Source of the DNA: Fibrella aestuarina BUZ 2
Lineage (GTDB): Bacteria; Bacteroidota; Bacteroidia; Cytophagales; Spirosomataceae
DNA length: 64,000 bases
Reading direction: 5' to 3'
NCBI RefSeq assembly: GCF_000331105.1
Contig: NC_020054.1
Span: forward strand, 2,794,919 to 2,858,918
Both the position numbers and the translations under genes were made by a program. The notes beneath the pieces were generated by a model. The model saw only the letters and a list, made by a program, of their open reading frames with translations. It did no database searches and was not told the origin of the DNA. This document shows, one piece after another, positions 42,015 through 50,503 of this stretch. How positions within the stretch are numbered: position 1 is the stretch's first letter; every line of letters begins with the position of its first letter.

Positions 42015-42221
42015 ATGTACATCCGCAAGCCCCGGAAATTTGAGAACCCGAAAATGACCAAGAAGAAAACGCTGCTGCGGCACGTGATGAGGGAGGCGCA
42101 TCGCCTGTGGAAGAAACGCATCTGGCTGTTCTTCGGTGAATGCCTGCGTGATGCGTGGATGAACATCCGATCGGGGATGCGGAAGAAAACGATCAACGTG
42201 GCTCAGGTGAGCCTGTTCTAA
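42015..42221 (+). CDS. Small basic protein with clamp-binding-like C-terminus (68 aa)
   Basis: This 68-residue protein is strongly basic (KFENPKMTKKKTLLRHVMRE, HRLWKKRIWLFFGECLRDAW) and ends in AQVSLF. QVSLF is close to the sliding-clamp peptide QLSLF found at the end of the methylase-like protein. A small clamp-targeted or DNA-binding factor is a reasonable guess, but the motif is short. Confidence 0.5.
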   Translation: MYIRKPRKFENPKMTKKKTLLRHVMREAHRLWKKRIWLFFGECLRDAWMNIRSGMRKKTINVAQVSLF

Positions 42222-42227
42222 ACAAAT

Positions 42228-42256
42228 GAGGGCCGGTGCTTACGACACCGGCCCTC
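42228..42256. terminator. Hairpin terminator
   Basis: GAGGGCCGGTG (42228-42238) pairs exactly with CACCGGCCCTC (42246-42256) across seven bases. The T-run after it is poor, so it may act weakly or need a factor. Confidence 0.65.
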
Positions 42257-42291
42257 AGTCTAAGCTAGGATGTTCACTTCCAATTCAGACG

Positions 42292-42471
42292 ATGCAAAGT
42301 AAACGAAAAATCGGCGCAATGACGCGCAAAAATGCCCGCCGCCAATTGGTGTGGTTCCCAGCCCTGCAACTGGCTGGCCAGTGGATGACCCAGGCCGGGT
42401 TTGAGATCGGCCAACAGGTCGTGGTAACAATCGAAAACGGTAAAATCATCATCCATCAATTTGAGCTATGA
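42292..42471 (+). CDS. SymE-like toxin-family protein (59 aa)
   Basis: The ATG at 42292 gives 59 residues with the SymE pattern: VWFPALQLAGQWMTQAGFEI followed by GQQVVVTIENGKIII. SymE proteins have an AbrB-like fold, and E. coli SymE is an SOS-induced RNA-cutting or nucleoid-condensing toxin controlled by an antisense RNA. No antisense RNA can be called here, so toxicity is unproven. It overlaps the next gene by four bases (ATGA), so the two are probably co-translated. Confidence 0.75.
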   Translation: MQSKRKIGAMTRKNARRQLVWFPALQLAGQWMTQAGFEIGQQVVVTIENGKIIIHQFEL

Positions 42472-43058
42472 GCAAGTACGAGATAAAGACAAAGAAGGGG
42501 TACGATTTCTACGAGGTCAGCAGTGCCATGCAAAAGTGCATCCGTCGGGATCGGGAGCAGGAAGCGCTATTCTGGGCGGTGGAGCTATACGATTCGGGGT
42601 TCGTGGAATACGCCTGGAAGCGGCTGCGGATCATGTGCAGCGAAGATATTGGGCTGGCTGAGCCGGGAATGCCCGCGCAGATTTGGGCGCTCTACCGGAT
42701 GCATCAGGAACAGGCCAAAAAGAAGGAGGACAAAAACGAGCCTCAGCGGCTGTTTCTGACGCACGCGGTGCTGCTGCTGTGCCGCGCCAGAAAGTCGCGT
42801 ATGATCGACTGGACGCTTATCTGGGCATGGCTCACCCACCCCTTCAGGATGCTGGAGATACCTGACTTCGCGCTCGACAAGCACAATGAGCGTGGTCGAA
42901 AGCTCAAACGCAGCTGGGCGCATTTCTTTGACGAGGGAACGCAGCTGCATCCGCATCACGACGTGGACGGTGAGTCGGAAATGCGGATGAATGCCATGAA
43001 AGCCATCAGCAATCCGAGCGGACAGAGCCTGTTTGCCGATGCTGGCGAGTCGGTCTAA
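42468..43058 (+). CDS. Stand-alone RarA/MgsA C-terminal domain protein
   Basis: This 196-residue protein matches the C-terminal tetramerisation and DNA-binding region of RarA (MgsA/WRNIP1): YDFYEVSSAMQKCIRRDREQ, EALFWAVELYDSGFVEYAWK, RLRIMCSEDIGLAEPGMPAQ. The AAA+ ATPase half is absent. RarA acts at stalled replication forks, so a lone C-terminal domain could mix into host RarA complexes and alter them. The segment GQSLF near the C-terminus is a weak clamp-peptide resemblance. It is coupled to the SymE-like gene. Confidence 0.75.
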   Translation: MSKYEIKTKKGYDFYEVSSAMQKCIRRDREQEALFWAVELYDSGFVEYAWKRLRIMCSEDIGLAEPGMPAQIWALYRMHQEQAKKKEDKNEPQRLFLTHAVLLLCRARKSRMIDWTLIWAWLTHPFRMLEIPDFALDKHNERGRKLKRSWAHFFDEGTQLHPHHDVDGESEMRMNAMKAISNPSGQSLFADAGESV

Positions 43059-43072
43059 CGTCCTACCCTGCT

Positions 43073-43112
43073 AACGAGGTACCTGTCAATTTTGGCAGGT
43101 ACCTCGTTTTTT
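43073..43112 (+). terminator. Intrinsic terminator abutting the small-terminase start
   Basis: AACGAGGTACCTG (43073-43085) pairs exactly with 43096-43108; further weak pairs close the loop. A seven-T run ends one base before the ATG at 43114, so terminase transcripts must either read through or start inside the hairpin. Confidence 0.85.
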
Positions 43113-43113
43113 T

Positions 43114-43638
43114 ATGCTGCCCGTCCCTTCTCCCCAACTACCCGACAAGTCCAGCGACCAAAAAAAGGCCGAAAAGCTCGACAAGTTCCGGGATCACTTG
43201 CTGCACCAGACGCACCTGACGCCCAAAGAGGAATTGATGCTAGAGAAGTATCGCAAAGCCTTTGCCTGGCGCTGCAAGCTGTTCTCGCCCCAGCAGTGCG
43301 TCTCGATGCTCATGCAGGAATACAGTATCAAGTACTCGCAGGCCTACCAGATCATGAGCGAGTCGACCAAACTCTACGGCAAAGTGGAGGACATCGACAA
43401 AGCCGGTACCACCAAAATCCTGATTGAAACGCTGTACGTGGCCATGAGCCTGGCCGTGAAAGACAAGAACGCCGAGGCCATCATTGCCGCCACCCGCGAG
43501 ATTGCCAAGCTCACCAAGCTGCACGTCGACGAGATCCCGATGTCGATCGACGAGCTAATGCCCGCGCGGGTCGCCAAATACGTGCAGAACAATGTCACGG
43601 TAAACAACTACGGCCCGGAGAGCCCAACCAATGAGTAA
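43114..43638 (+). CDS. Small terminase subunit (putative)
   Basis: This 174-residue protein precedes the large terminase and overlaps it by 8 bases. It has an N-terminal basic region, a helical middle with a possible HTH (SPQQCVSMLMQEYSIKYSQA, YQIMSESTKL), and a C-terminal oligomerisation-like part ending in QNNVTVNNYG. Small terminases recognise the packaging site and form rings that load the large subunit. The call is mostly from position, with fold support from the helices. Confidence 0.75.
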   Translation: MLPVPSPQLPDKSSDQKKAEKLDKFRDHLLHQTHLTPKEELMLEKYRKAFAWRCKLFSPQQCVSMLMQEYSIKYSQAYQIMSESTKLYGKVEDIDKAGTTKILIETLYVAMSLAVKDKNAEAIIAATREIAKLTKLHVDEIPMSIDELMPARVAKYVQNNVTVNNYGPESPTNE

Positions 43639-45190
43639 GGAGGCGATCATCCGGCTCAACTCGAAGCAGCTGCTGTTTCATCAGTCCGTAACGGGTAACC
43701 AGGCTGATTTTGTCAAGAACGGGCAGGCCTACCAAAGTGGCTTTCGGGCTACGTTCCAGGGTGGGCGGGCGTCAGGAAAAAGCAGGGTCCTCCAGCACCT
43801 GATTGCCGAATCGGCCTTTCAGCTGCCCCGCGCGAAAGCAGGCCTGGCGGGCCTGACCTTCCGGCAGGTGCAGGACATCATTCTTAGCCAGGCATCGGCT
43901 GTATTTGAAGAACACGGCCTGTACGAGTACAACTCTAAAACCGGGTTCGGGCAGTACGTAATCAACCGCCGCCCGCCCGATCACTGGCGCAATGCGCTCA
44001 ACACGGTGCGGACCTACGATAACTGCCTGGTCTTTGCCAACGGCTACACCGTGCAGTTTGTCTCAGCCGATCGGCCCGAAACCATTCGGGGTGCCAACTT
44101 CGATCAGCTGTACATCGACGAGAGCGCCACCATCAAGGAGGAGTTTTACAACAAGGTGCTGCGGCCCACAGTGCGGGCCAACAAATCCATCTACCGCGAT
44201 CCCCGTCCCGGCCGCAAAGGCTTCAACCACCCGCTGCACTGGCTCATTACGGACTACACCAGTGTACCCTGGACGCCCCAGGGTAACTGGATATTCAAGA
44301 CCGAGGAGCTGATGCCCCAGAATCCCAGTAAGTACTTCTTCATGCAGTCGACGGCCTACGATAACCTGGACTTTCTGCCGGGCTCCTTCATCGAGGATCA
44401 GCGCGAGGCCTGCGGTGACGAGCTAACGTTTAATATGGAGATCCTGAACCAACGCCTCACAACGGTAGGGCGGGGCTTTTACCATGCCCTGGATACCGCT
44501 AGGCACGTCTACAATGAGGGCTATGGCTACCAGTTCGACGAGGAGAAGCGGCTGTATGTCTCGGACCGTACCGACTACGATCCAACTAAAGAACTGGACA
44601 CCTCATGGGATTTTAACGCGGCCTTTACTTCCCTGATCGTGGGACAGGACCATCGCTCGGAATACCGGCTGGTCGATGAACTATGGGTAACCAATGCTAC
44701 GGAAACCCTCGTGGAGAAACTGGCTACCACCTTTGCCGATAAGTACCAGGCTCACAAAAAGAAAGTGGTCAACATCTATGGCGACAACGGTGGCAATAAG
44801 AACGACCCTGGCCGAACGCGCACCTACTTTCAATTAGTCAAGGCTACACTCAAAGCCAAAGGCTGGACCGTTATTGATAAGGTTCAATCATCTTATCCTT
44901 CGTATCCTGTTCGGTATCGTGTTATCAATGGCTTGCTCCAGGAAACCAACACACGCATCCCCAAGATCAGGATCAACCACACCCGTTGTAAGTCCCTGCT
45001 GATTAGCCTACAGTCAGCCCCTGTGGATGGCAGCACATACCAGAAGATCAAAGCCTCGGAGCAGAACAAAGCCTTGCCGCAGCAGTATGCGACGCACCTG
45101 AGCGACTGCTTCGATTATCTGCTGTATAAGCGCTTCGGCCAATACGTCACCAGCGGCGGCAACCGTCAGGGCGGTATCACCATCCGCTAA
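43631..45190 (+). CDS. Large terminase subunit (TerL)
   Basis: This 519-residue packaging motor shows Walker A GGRASGKS (44-51), Walker B LYIDES (160-165), and the C-terminal RNase H-like nuclease acidic residues in SWDFNAAFTS, NIYGDNGG and HLSDCFDYLLYK. It pumps DNA into procapsids through the portal ring and cuts concatemers. It starts 8 bases inside the small terminase gene. The portal follows after a gap holding a small gene. The length fits phage large terminases. Confidence 0.93.
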   Translation: MSKEAIIRLNSKQLLFHQSVTGNQADFVKNGQAYQSGFRATFQGGRASGKSRVLQHLIAESAFQLPRAKAGLAGLTFRQVQDIILSQASAVFEEHGLYEYNSKTGFGQYVINRRPPDHWRNALNTVRTYDNCLVFANGYTVQFVSADRPETIRGANFDQLYIDESATIKEEFYNKVLRPTVRANKSIYRDPRPGRKGFNHPLHWLITDYTSVPWTPQGNWIFKTEELMPQNPSKYFFMQSTAYDNLDFLPGSFIEDQREACGDELTFNMEILNQRLTTVGRGFYHALDTARHVYNEGYGYQFDEEKRLYVSDRTDYDPTKELDTSWDFNAAFTSLIVGQDHRSEYRLVDELWVTNATETLVEKLATTFADKYQAHKKKVVNIYGDNGGNKNDPGRTRTYFQLVKATLKAKGWTVIDKVQSSYPSYPVRYRVINGLLQETNTRIPKIRINHTRCKSLLISLQSAPVDGSTYQKIKASEQNKALPQQYATHLSDCFDYLLYKRFGQYVTSGGNRQGGITIR

Positions 45191-45525
45191 GGCCAACTCA
45201 GCCCGGAACGCTCATCCCATCGGCCACTGCCCAGCGCCACCCCGCGCCAGGCAGTGGCCGACGTGTATGGCGTGTATCGTTACCCCGCCCCACACGCCCG
45301 GCATATATTCATTTTTTCGTTTTGGCGATCGCCTGTTTCGCTACAGCGCGGGCCTGCGAAGTGAGACAACCGGAAAAAGTAGCCCCGGTTTTGGGTGCAA
45401 CTACCTGAGGGCCACGGCTGAGGTTTGGGAGCAGACCGGAAAAAGTCCAGAATGCCCACCCATCTAGTTGCGTCCTACCCGCGCGAAGGGACCAAACCGA
45501 TCATTGTACCACCAAAACGGGGACA
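45191..45525. other. Gap with a 12-bp hairpin after TerL
   Basis: No sizeable gene is supported. A hairpin TCGGCCACTGCC/GGCAGTGGCCGA (45220-45231, 45250-45261) lies 30 bases after TerL with no T-run. The words ACCGGAAAAAGT occur twice (near 45370 and 45438). A 25-residue frame from 45452 overlaps the next start by ATGA and might be a leader peptide. The gap may hold a packaging (cos or pac) site; this is speculative. Confidence 0.4.
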
Positions 45526-45822
45526 ATGAGCGCAATCTATCTCTCACAAGTGCTGACCAGCTACCGGGCGTCGGGCCTGTCGGGCCACTCGCCCTACTTC
45601 AGCCTGACCTACCGCAAAGCGGACGGCAGCTTCGGCCAAAAAGCCGGCGTGCGGCGGCAGGCGGGCCAGCAGCCGGGCGGCAAGAAAGACCTCACCAGCA
45701 TCCAGCAGGAGAACCGGCAGGCCGGAAAGCTGCATCTGGTGGAGGCCTCCGGGCGGCAGTTCGAGTTGCACATTCCCCTGCTTGTCACATTCAACGGTCA
45801 GCGCATCGACCACCGATTTTAG
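45526..45822 (+). CDS. Small basic phage protein between TerL and portal (98 aa)
   Basis: This 98-residue protein (begins MSAIYLSQVLTSYRASGLSG) is basic and rich in Gly/Gln in its middle (GVRRQAGQQPGGKKDLTSIQ), with a beta-rich end (HLVEASGRQFELHIPLLVTF). It ends two bases before the portal gene. It may be a minor head or packaging accessory protein; no family is recognised. Confidence 0.5.
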   Translation: MSAIYLSQVLTSYRASGLSGHSPYFSLTYRKADGSFGQKAGVRRQAGQQPGGKKDLTSIQQENRQAGKLHLVEASGRQFELHIPLLVTFNGQRIDHRF

Positions 45823-45824
45823 AG

Positions 45825-47141
45825 ATGACGGCAACGAAACAAGGTGGCGTAAAGCTGCTCACCATTCGGCCCAGCGCCATTGCCCAACCCAACGAAGGGC
45901 AAAAAGACGGTAACTCAGTCGCGGGTACCAATAAACGCTCCGTGCAGGGCACGGCCTACAAGATTTACCCCTGGGGAAGCGACAACCAGCTGGTCAACCA
46001 GATGGTCGACCTCTACCGCAGCAACGGCGACGTAATGAACCTGGTGCAGACGCGGGCCGACTTCCTCTACGGGGCGGGCTGCGGCTGGTTCAAGCACCGC
46101 ACCGAGAAGGGAAAACTCATCCGGGAGCCGTACACCGACGCCAAGATTCAGGCGTTCGAGGTGGTTAACGACCTTCAGGAGCTGGTCAACACCCAGCTAA
46201 CGTACCTGGTCGAGACGGGCAACGCCTTCGTTAACCATAGCCGGGAAGGCAGCACGCTTACCCTCTCGATGCGTGACAGCCTGACGGTGCGGGCGGTGGT
46301 GGCCACCAAAGGGTTCGTCGATACCTGGCTGCTGGCTCCCGACTGGAAAAATGCCAAGGCAAAAGACATCGTGCCCGTCCCCGCCCTGACGGCGGACACG
46401 CTCACCGCGCCCGAAACGCTGCATCAGATCAAACGGCGGCAGAGTGGCCAGTTCTACTACGGGTTCCCAATCTGGTGGGCGGCAGCGGAGTGGATCAAGC
46501 TGGCCAACCGGGTGCCGACCTTCCACAACAACGGGCTGGATACTGAGTACAACGCCTCGCGTATCTGCCGGGTCGCCGAGGACTTTTTTACCAAGTTCGG
46601 CGGCGATAGCGACGAGTCGAAAGCCGAGTTCCGGGAGAAATTCTACGATCAGGTTGAAAGCCTGCTAAGCGGCGCGGAAGGCGAACGCCGGGTCATTTTC
46701 GACGAGTGCGCCATCGGTAGTGATGGTAAGATGACGCCCTGGATTCAGTTCGAGGAGATCAAAACCCAGCTGACGGGCAAGGAGTACACCGAGCTGTACC
46801 AAATGGCGGTGACCGCCTTCGCCAATGCGTCGGGCATTCTCTCCGGGCTGGCCGGCGTAACGGACGGCAAACAATTAGGCGGCTCAGGCTCCGAACTGCG
46901 CGTGTCGGCCGAATACCAGCAGTTCTACCGCACCCCGCGCGAGCGGCAGGCGATCGAGAGCTACTGGAACCGGCTCATCAAGCCCGAATTAGGCCTGCCT
47001 GCCGACGTGTATTTCGGCTTCAACAACATCCTGCTCGAAACGCTCGACAAGGAAAAGTCCGGTTCGTCGACCAAGCAGACCGGCTCTGGTGGCGGGGCGA
47101 CCGAACCGGATAACAAACCGTCTAAACCCGCCCAGAAATGA
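45825..47141 (+). CDS. Portal protein
   Basis: The ATG at 45825 gives 438 residues; the frame is open further upstream but overlaps other coding. It is placed directly after terminase and has portal-like segments: QMVDLYRSNGDVMNLVQTRA, LYGAGCGWFK, YGFPIWWAAAEWIKLANRVP, and a C-terminal Gly/Ser-rich tail. Portals are 12-mers at one head vertex through which DNA enters and leaves. It overlaps the next gene by four bases (ATGA). Confidence 0.82.
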   Translation: MTATKQGGVKLLTIRPSAIAQPNEGQKDGNSVAGTNKRSVQGTAYKIYPWGSDNQLVNQMVDLYRSNGDVMNLVQTRADFLYGAGCGWFKHRTEKGKLIREPYTDAKIQAFEVVNDLQELVNTQLTYLVETGNAFVNHSREGSTLTLSMRDSLTVRAVVATKGFVDTWLLAPDWKNAKAKDIVPVPALTADTLTAPETLHQIKRRQSGQFYYGFPIWWAAAEWIKLANRVPTFHNNGLDTEYNASRICRVAEDFFTKFGGDSDESKAEFREKFYDQVESLLSGAEGERRVIFDECAIGSDGKMTPWIQFEEIKTQLTGKEYTELYQMAVTAFANASGILSGLAGVTDGKQLGGSGSELRVSAEYQQFYRTPRERQAIESYWNRLIKPELGLPADVYFGFNNILLETLDKEKSGSSTKQTGSGGGATEPDNKPSKPAQK

Positions 47142-48130
47142 CGCTGATCAACGACATCACCCAGCTAAAACGCTATTTGGGGCGGGCCATCAACAAGGCC
47201 ACCACCTGGGATTTTATCTTACCCTATCTGGAGTTGGCGCAGTACGAGTACATCGCCCCGGCGCTCGGCCCGGAAATGCTCACTGAGCTACAGACGCAGC
47301 TGGCAACAAACGCGCTGACGCCCGTGAACCGGCTGCTGCTGGAGTTGACCCAGAAAGCGCTGGCCTTCTACGCCTACCAGAAGTATCTGCCCTACGCGAT
47401 CGGCAACGACGGCGACAACGGGATGCAGGAGCAGGGCACCGATGCTACCAAGCCCGTCAGGATGGGCGTGCTCGATCTACGGCGGCGGGAAACGGCGGAG
47501 AATGCCTCCAAAGCCATTGAGCAGGTGCTGGTGCAGCTGTTCACCTTCGTGGAGCAGTACCCCACCTGGAAAAACTCGGCCAGCTACCACGCCGCGCGGA
47601 GCCTGTTTATCGGCAACGCCACCGAACTGACCACGTACCTGCCCCAGACCGCAGGCAGCTACCGGCTGTACACCTCGCTGAAAACGTACCTGGCCGAAGC
47701 CGAGCGCGTGGGCATCAAATCATTGCTGGGTAAGGCCCAGTTCGACGCCCTGAAAGCCGCCCAGCTGACGGGCAATCTCTCGACGGCGGAGGCCGATCTG
47801 CTGGAAAAGGTCGGTAAGGCGGTGGCCACGGTGGCCTATGCCGAAGCGCTTTACAACCTCAACGTGGTGCAGACCCCCGGCGGGCAGCTGCGGCTGCTCT
47901 CGGATTTCGATGGCATCTACAACCAGAAGGCCGTGACGGGCCACGAACTGGCTGAAGCGCAGCGCCGGGCCGATGGGCAGGCAGCGGCGGGCCTCAACAG
48001 CCTCAAATCGTTTCTGACCGCCAACGCCGCCGCCTACCCGCTGTATAAAACCAGTAGCAGCTACGCGGCCCCCGGCCCCAACGCGTTCCCGGATAACGCC
48101 AAGTACAAGAGCGTGTTTCGGATGCGCTGA
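47138..48130 (+). CDS. DUF6712-like phage structural protein
   Basis: This 330-residue protein appears to be two related halves, each starting with a helical segment (LINDITQLKRYLGRAINKAT; the second around YRLYTSLKTYLAEAERVGIK) followed by LxxxQ...A helices. Two-halved helical proteins of this kind (DUF6712) occur near portals in Bacteroidota phages and probably serve as head-tail connectors. It overlaps the portal gene by ATGA, and its C-terminus (NAFPDNAKYKSVFRMR) is basic. Confidence 0.6.
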   Translation: MTLINDITQLKRYLGRAINKATTWDFILPYLELAQYEYIAPALGPEMLTELQTQLATNALTPVNRLLLELTQKALAFYAYQKYLPYAIGNDGDNGMQEQGTDATKPVRMGVLDLRRRETAENASKAIEQVLVQLFTFVEQYPTWKNSASYHAARSLFIGNATELTTYLPQTAGSYRLYTSLKTYLAEAERVGIKSLLGKAQFDALKAAQLTGNLSTAEADLLEKVGKAVATVAYAEALYNLNVVQTPGGQLRLLSDFDGIYNQKAVTGHELAEAQRRADGQAAAGLNSLKSFLTANAAAYPLYKTSSSYAAPGPNAFPDNAKYKSVFRMR

Positions 48131-48156
48131 CATAGACAATCTTCCTCTTTTTAACC

Positions 48157-48960
48157 ATGAAAAACACCCCCAAAACCGACGTGGTAGCCCGTCAGAACAC
48201 CCTCCGTCCTTCGCCGTTCACGGTCGAGCACCCCGAGGAAATCCCCGGCCCTGATGCCGAAGCGCAACTGACCGAAGTGTCGGCCGAAGAAAACGAGATC
48301 GCCCAGCAGCTGGAGGCGCTCAACCAACGCCGGGCCGAAGCCGCCCAGAAACGCCAGCAGGCCGAAGCCACCGCCCGGCAGGAGAAAGTCGACCAGCGGG
48401 CGGCGCTGCTGGAAGATGCCGCCGACTGGCGCGAGATTGCCCGGACCAGCCCGGACGAAGGGCGGGCGAAGGAGTATCTACGCAAGGCCCGCGCGGCGGA
48501 GGCCGAAGCCACCCGGCTGGGCGTCGAGCTGAACCTGATCGATCCGGCCACCGTCGCCGAAGCCGATACGAAACCCGCCCCGCGCCCCATTTCGACGGGC
48601 AACGCCATCTGGCTCATTATCGGGCTGTTTCTGGCCTTTCTGGGCGCAACGTACCTGGTCGGTCAGCCCATCGCCCAGGACCCCATGAACGCTATCGGCC
48701 AGTCGATGCTGGTCAACGCGCCCCTGCGCGGGCTGCTGGCCTTCACGCTCACCTTCGCCACGTTCCTGGTATCGGTCTTTTTCATTCGTTTCTGCTTTCC
48801 TCAATTCTACCGCATATGGCACAATCGCGTCGATTCGGAGCGGTCGCTCGAATCCCTCATCCACGAAGCCCCCGCCTGGGTGGTCTTGGCCTGCTTGCTG
48901 GGCTTGTTCTATACGTTCATGCAGGTCTTTGCCAGCTACTACCAGGCACTGTACGCGTAG
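48157..48960 (+). CDS. Coiled-coil membrane protein, possible lysis or holin-type protein
   Basis: This 267-residue protein has a long Ala/Glu/Gln-rich coiled coil (about 38-130; EIAQQLEALNQRRAEAAQKR) and three C-terminal membrane helices (about 149-168, 187-211 and 239-262). It lies just before the endolysin gene. Three-helix membrane proteins in this place can be holins, although 267 residues is larger than usual and the cytosolic coiled coil is unusual. It might instead be a membrane anchor for lysis timing. Confidence 0.55.
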   Translation: MKNTPKTDVVARQNTLRPSPFTVEHPEEIPGPDAEAQLTEVSAEENEIAQQLEALNQRRAEAAQKRQQAEATARQEKVDQRAALLEDAADWREIARTSPDEGRAKEYLRKARAAEAEATRLGVELNLIDPATVAEADTKPAPRPISTGNAIWLIIGLFLAFLGATYLVGQPIAQDPMNAIGQSMLVNAPLRGLLAFTLTFATFLVSVFFIRFCFPQFYRIWHNRVDSERSLESLIHEAPAWVVLACLLGLFYTFMQVFASYYQALYA

Positions 48961-48986
48961 ACTCCCTCAACCGGGTACGTACCTGC

Positions 48987-49445
48987 GTGCTGGAAACCGC
49001 CGAGGGGCAAACCTTCGTGCAGGAGAAGACCAACAACAACGACCACCCGCAGATCAATGAATACTTTCGGGCCTGTGGCATCAAGCACCCGGAGCGTATG
49101 GCCGCGAAAGCCAAGCCCTACTGCGCGGCGTTTGTGGCGTGGGTCTTCATCCAGTGCAAGGTGCCGATGGGCAAAGGCTCCTGGACGGCAGTGGCCGCCT
49201 TCAACAACGTCCGGGCGCGGCACCTGAAGAAAGGGCAGACGCCGCTGCCGGCGGACGTGATCACTTACACGATCTGGTCCCACGCCGAACTGCTGAAGCA
49301 CTGGCCACCCGATCCCCGCGTCCGCATTTTCGTGGCCAACGGAGCCAACACCACCGCTGGCAACAACCGGCAGGGCGTGTACGCCAACATCCCGCGGCCT
49401 AAGTCCATCGTGCGGCATATCGTCCGCTTCATTCCTGAAACATGA
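48987..49445 (+). CDS. Endolysin-type CHAP/NlpC-like peptidoglycan hydrolase
   Basis: The frame continues upstream inside the previous gene, but GTG at 48987 (152 residues) starts the protein-like part. The segment NNNDHPQINEYFRACGIKHP, then PYCAAFVAWVFIQCKVPMGK carries the nucleophile Cys in the CxxFVxW pattern. TYTIWSHAELLKHW holds the His, and NGANTTAGNNRQGVYA follows, as in phage CHAP-type peptidases. It would cut cell-wall peptides at lysis. It overlaps the next gene by four bases (ATGA). Confidence 0.75.
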   Translation: MLETAEGQTFVQEKTNNNDHPQINEYFRACGIKHPERMAAKAKPYCAAFVAWVFIQCKVPMGKGSWTAVAAFNNVRARHLKKGQTPLPADVITYTIWSHAELLKHWPPDPRVRIFVANGANTTAGNNRQGVYANIPRPKSIVRHIVRFIPET

Positions 49446-50129
49446 AAAAATTCTTCGATGAAAATGGCGTGGGGGTGATCGTGATCGCGCTGCTGCTGCT
49501 GGTTGGCGTGGGCTACTACGTCCTGTCCGGCCCAAAGGCAGCGGCCCCCAAACGTCCGGCCACGGCGGGGTTCGACTCGACCACGTACTACAAAAACCTC
49601 AATCAGCAGGGCCAGCTGAATTACGAAGTCTACACTAAACTGAAGGTTTATGAGTCAGAACTCAAGGCGCTTCGCGGCGACCTCAACCGCGAGAAAGATC
49701 GTATTGATCGGTTGTCTGGGGATGAGTTGCAGCGTGAAGTTGATCGCCAGTTCAATGACGAACCCAACCGGCGTGGCGGTGTACGACAGCCTCAAACGGC
49801 TCCGCCCCGTCGAGGTGCCACCCAAAACGATTCTGCTCACCGAGGAGGGCGCGCGGCTGGCGCTCCGCTACAAAGCCGAGGCCCTTTCGAGCCGGGCCAC
49901 GATTGTCCTGAAAGACTCGTCGATCGTGGCGCTGGGGCGGTTGGTCGACCAGAAAGACCGGCAGATCGAGCAGATCAATCGCCAGCAGCAGGCCAAACAG
50001 AACATCGGCCAGCAGGCCCAGGCCCATACCGACGAAACCCGGACGAAGTTGCGCGCAGCGCGGTGGGAGAACTGGCTGTGGCGGGTGAGCGTGGCGGTGT
50101 TCGTAGCCGCGAAGTTCAAACTCATCTGA
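49442..50129 (+). CDS. Spanin-like protein split over two frames (+1 shift near 49766)
   Basis: From 49442 the first 108 or so residues form a membrane helix (about 11-29) and coiled coil (LKVYESELKALRGDLNREKD, GDELQREVDRQFNDEP), like an inner-membrane spanin. From about 49760 the protein-like reading moves to the +1 frame: ATG at 49755, then TGVAVYDSLKRLRPVEVPPK, a coiled coil (DQKDRQIEQINRQQQAKQNI) and a hydrophobic end before the stop at 50129. Skipping A at 49766 after the Pro codon CCC joins the two smoothly. Either a programmed shift, a mutation or sequence error, or a separate gene from 49755 explains this. The original frame stays open to 50503. Confidence 0.55.
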
Positions 50130-50503
50130 CCTACTGGCGGCTGATCAGTCGCCAGGGGTACCGTTACCCCGACGTGGCGTGGGCGATCAGCGCCGTCGAG
50201 ACGGGCTACTGGTGGTCGCCGGTGGCGTTAGCCAGGCACGGCCACAACCTGTTTGGCATGAAGAAAAACGGGCGGGGCTACTACACGTCGGTATCTGCCG
50301 ATGGCTACTGCCGGTACGCTGGGCAACTGGCTTCGTTCGACGATTACGGCGATTACGAAGCGGCCACGATCCGCAAGTATAGCATCGCCAGCCGGGCCGA
50401 GTACCTGGCCCACATCTGCCGGCGGTTCTGTCCTAACCCCAGCTACGGGGGGAAGCTAGCTTTGGCCTTTCAGAAACTGAAACGCATCCAATCGCTAGTC
50501 TGA
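50078..50503 (+). CDS. Glucosaminidase-domain lysis protein
   Basis: This reading is in the frame open since 49442. A GTG at 50078 gives 141 residues with a glucosaminidase (FlgJ/Bax-like) core: VAWAISAVETGYWWSPVALA with the catalytic Glu, then GHNLFGMKKNGRGYYTSVSA, and a C-terminal AHICRRFCPNPSYG. It would cut the glycan strands of peptidoglycan, alongside the peptidase at 48987. No ATG lies near the domain start, so it is either GTG-started or made as the end of the long fused frame. It overlaps the next start by one base. Confidence 0.68.
   Translation: MAGERGGVRSREVQTHLTYWRLISRQGYRYPDVAWAISAVETGYWWSPVALARHGHNLFGMKKNGRGYYTSVSADGYCRYAGQLASFDDYGDYEAATIRKYSIASRAEYLAHICRRFCPNPSYGGKLALAFQKLKRIQSLV

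Noticed and set aside
45267..45467. 66-codon frame between TerL and portal
   Set aside because: Composition is unlike neighbours, there is no overlap coupling to either neighbour, and no domain is visible.
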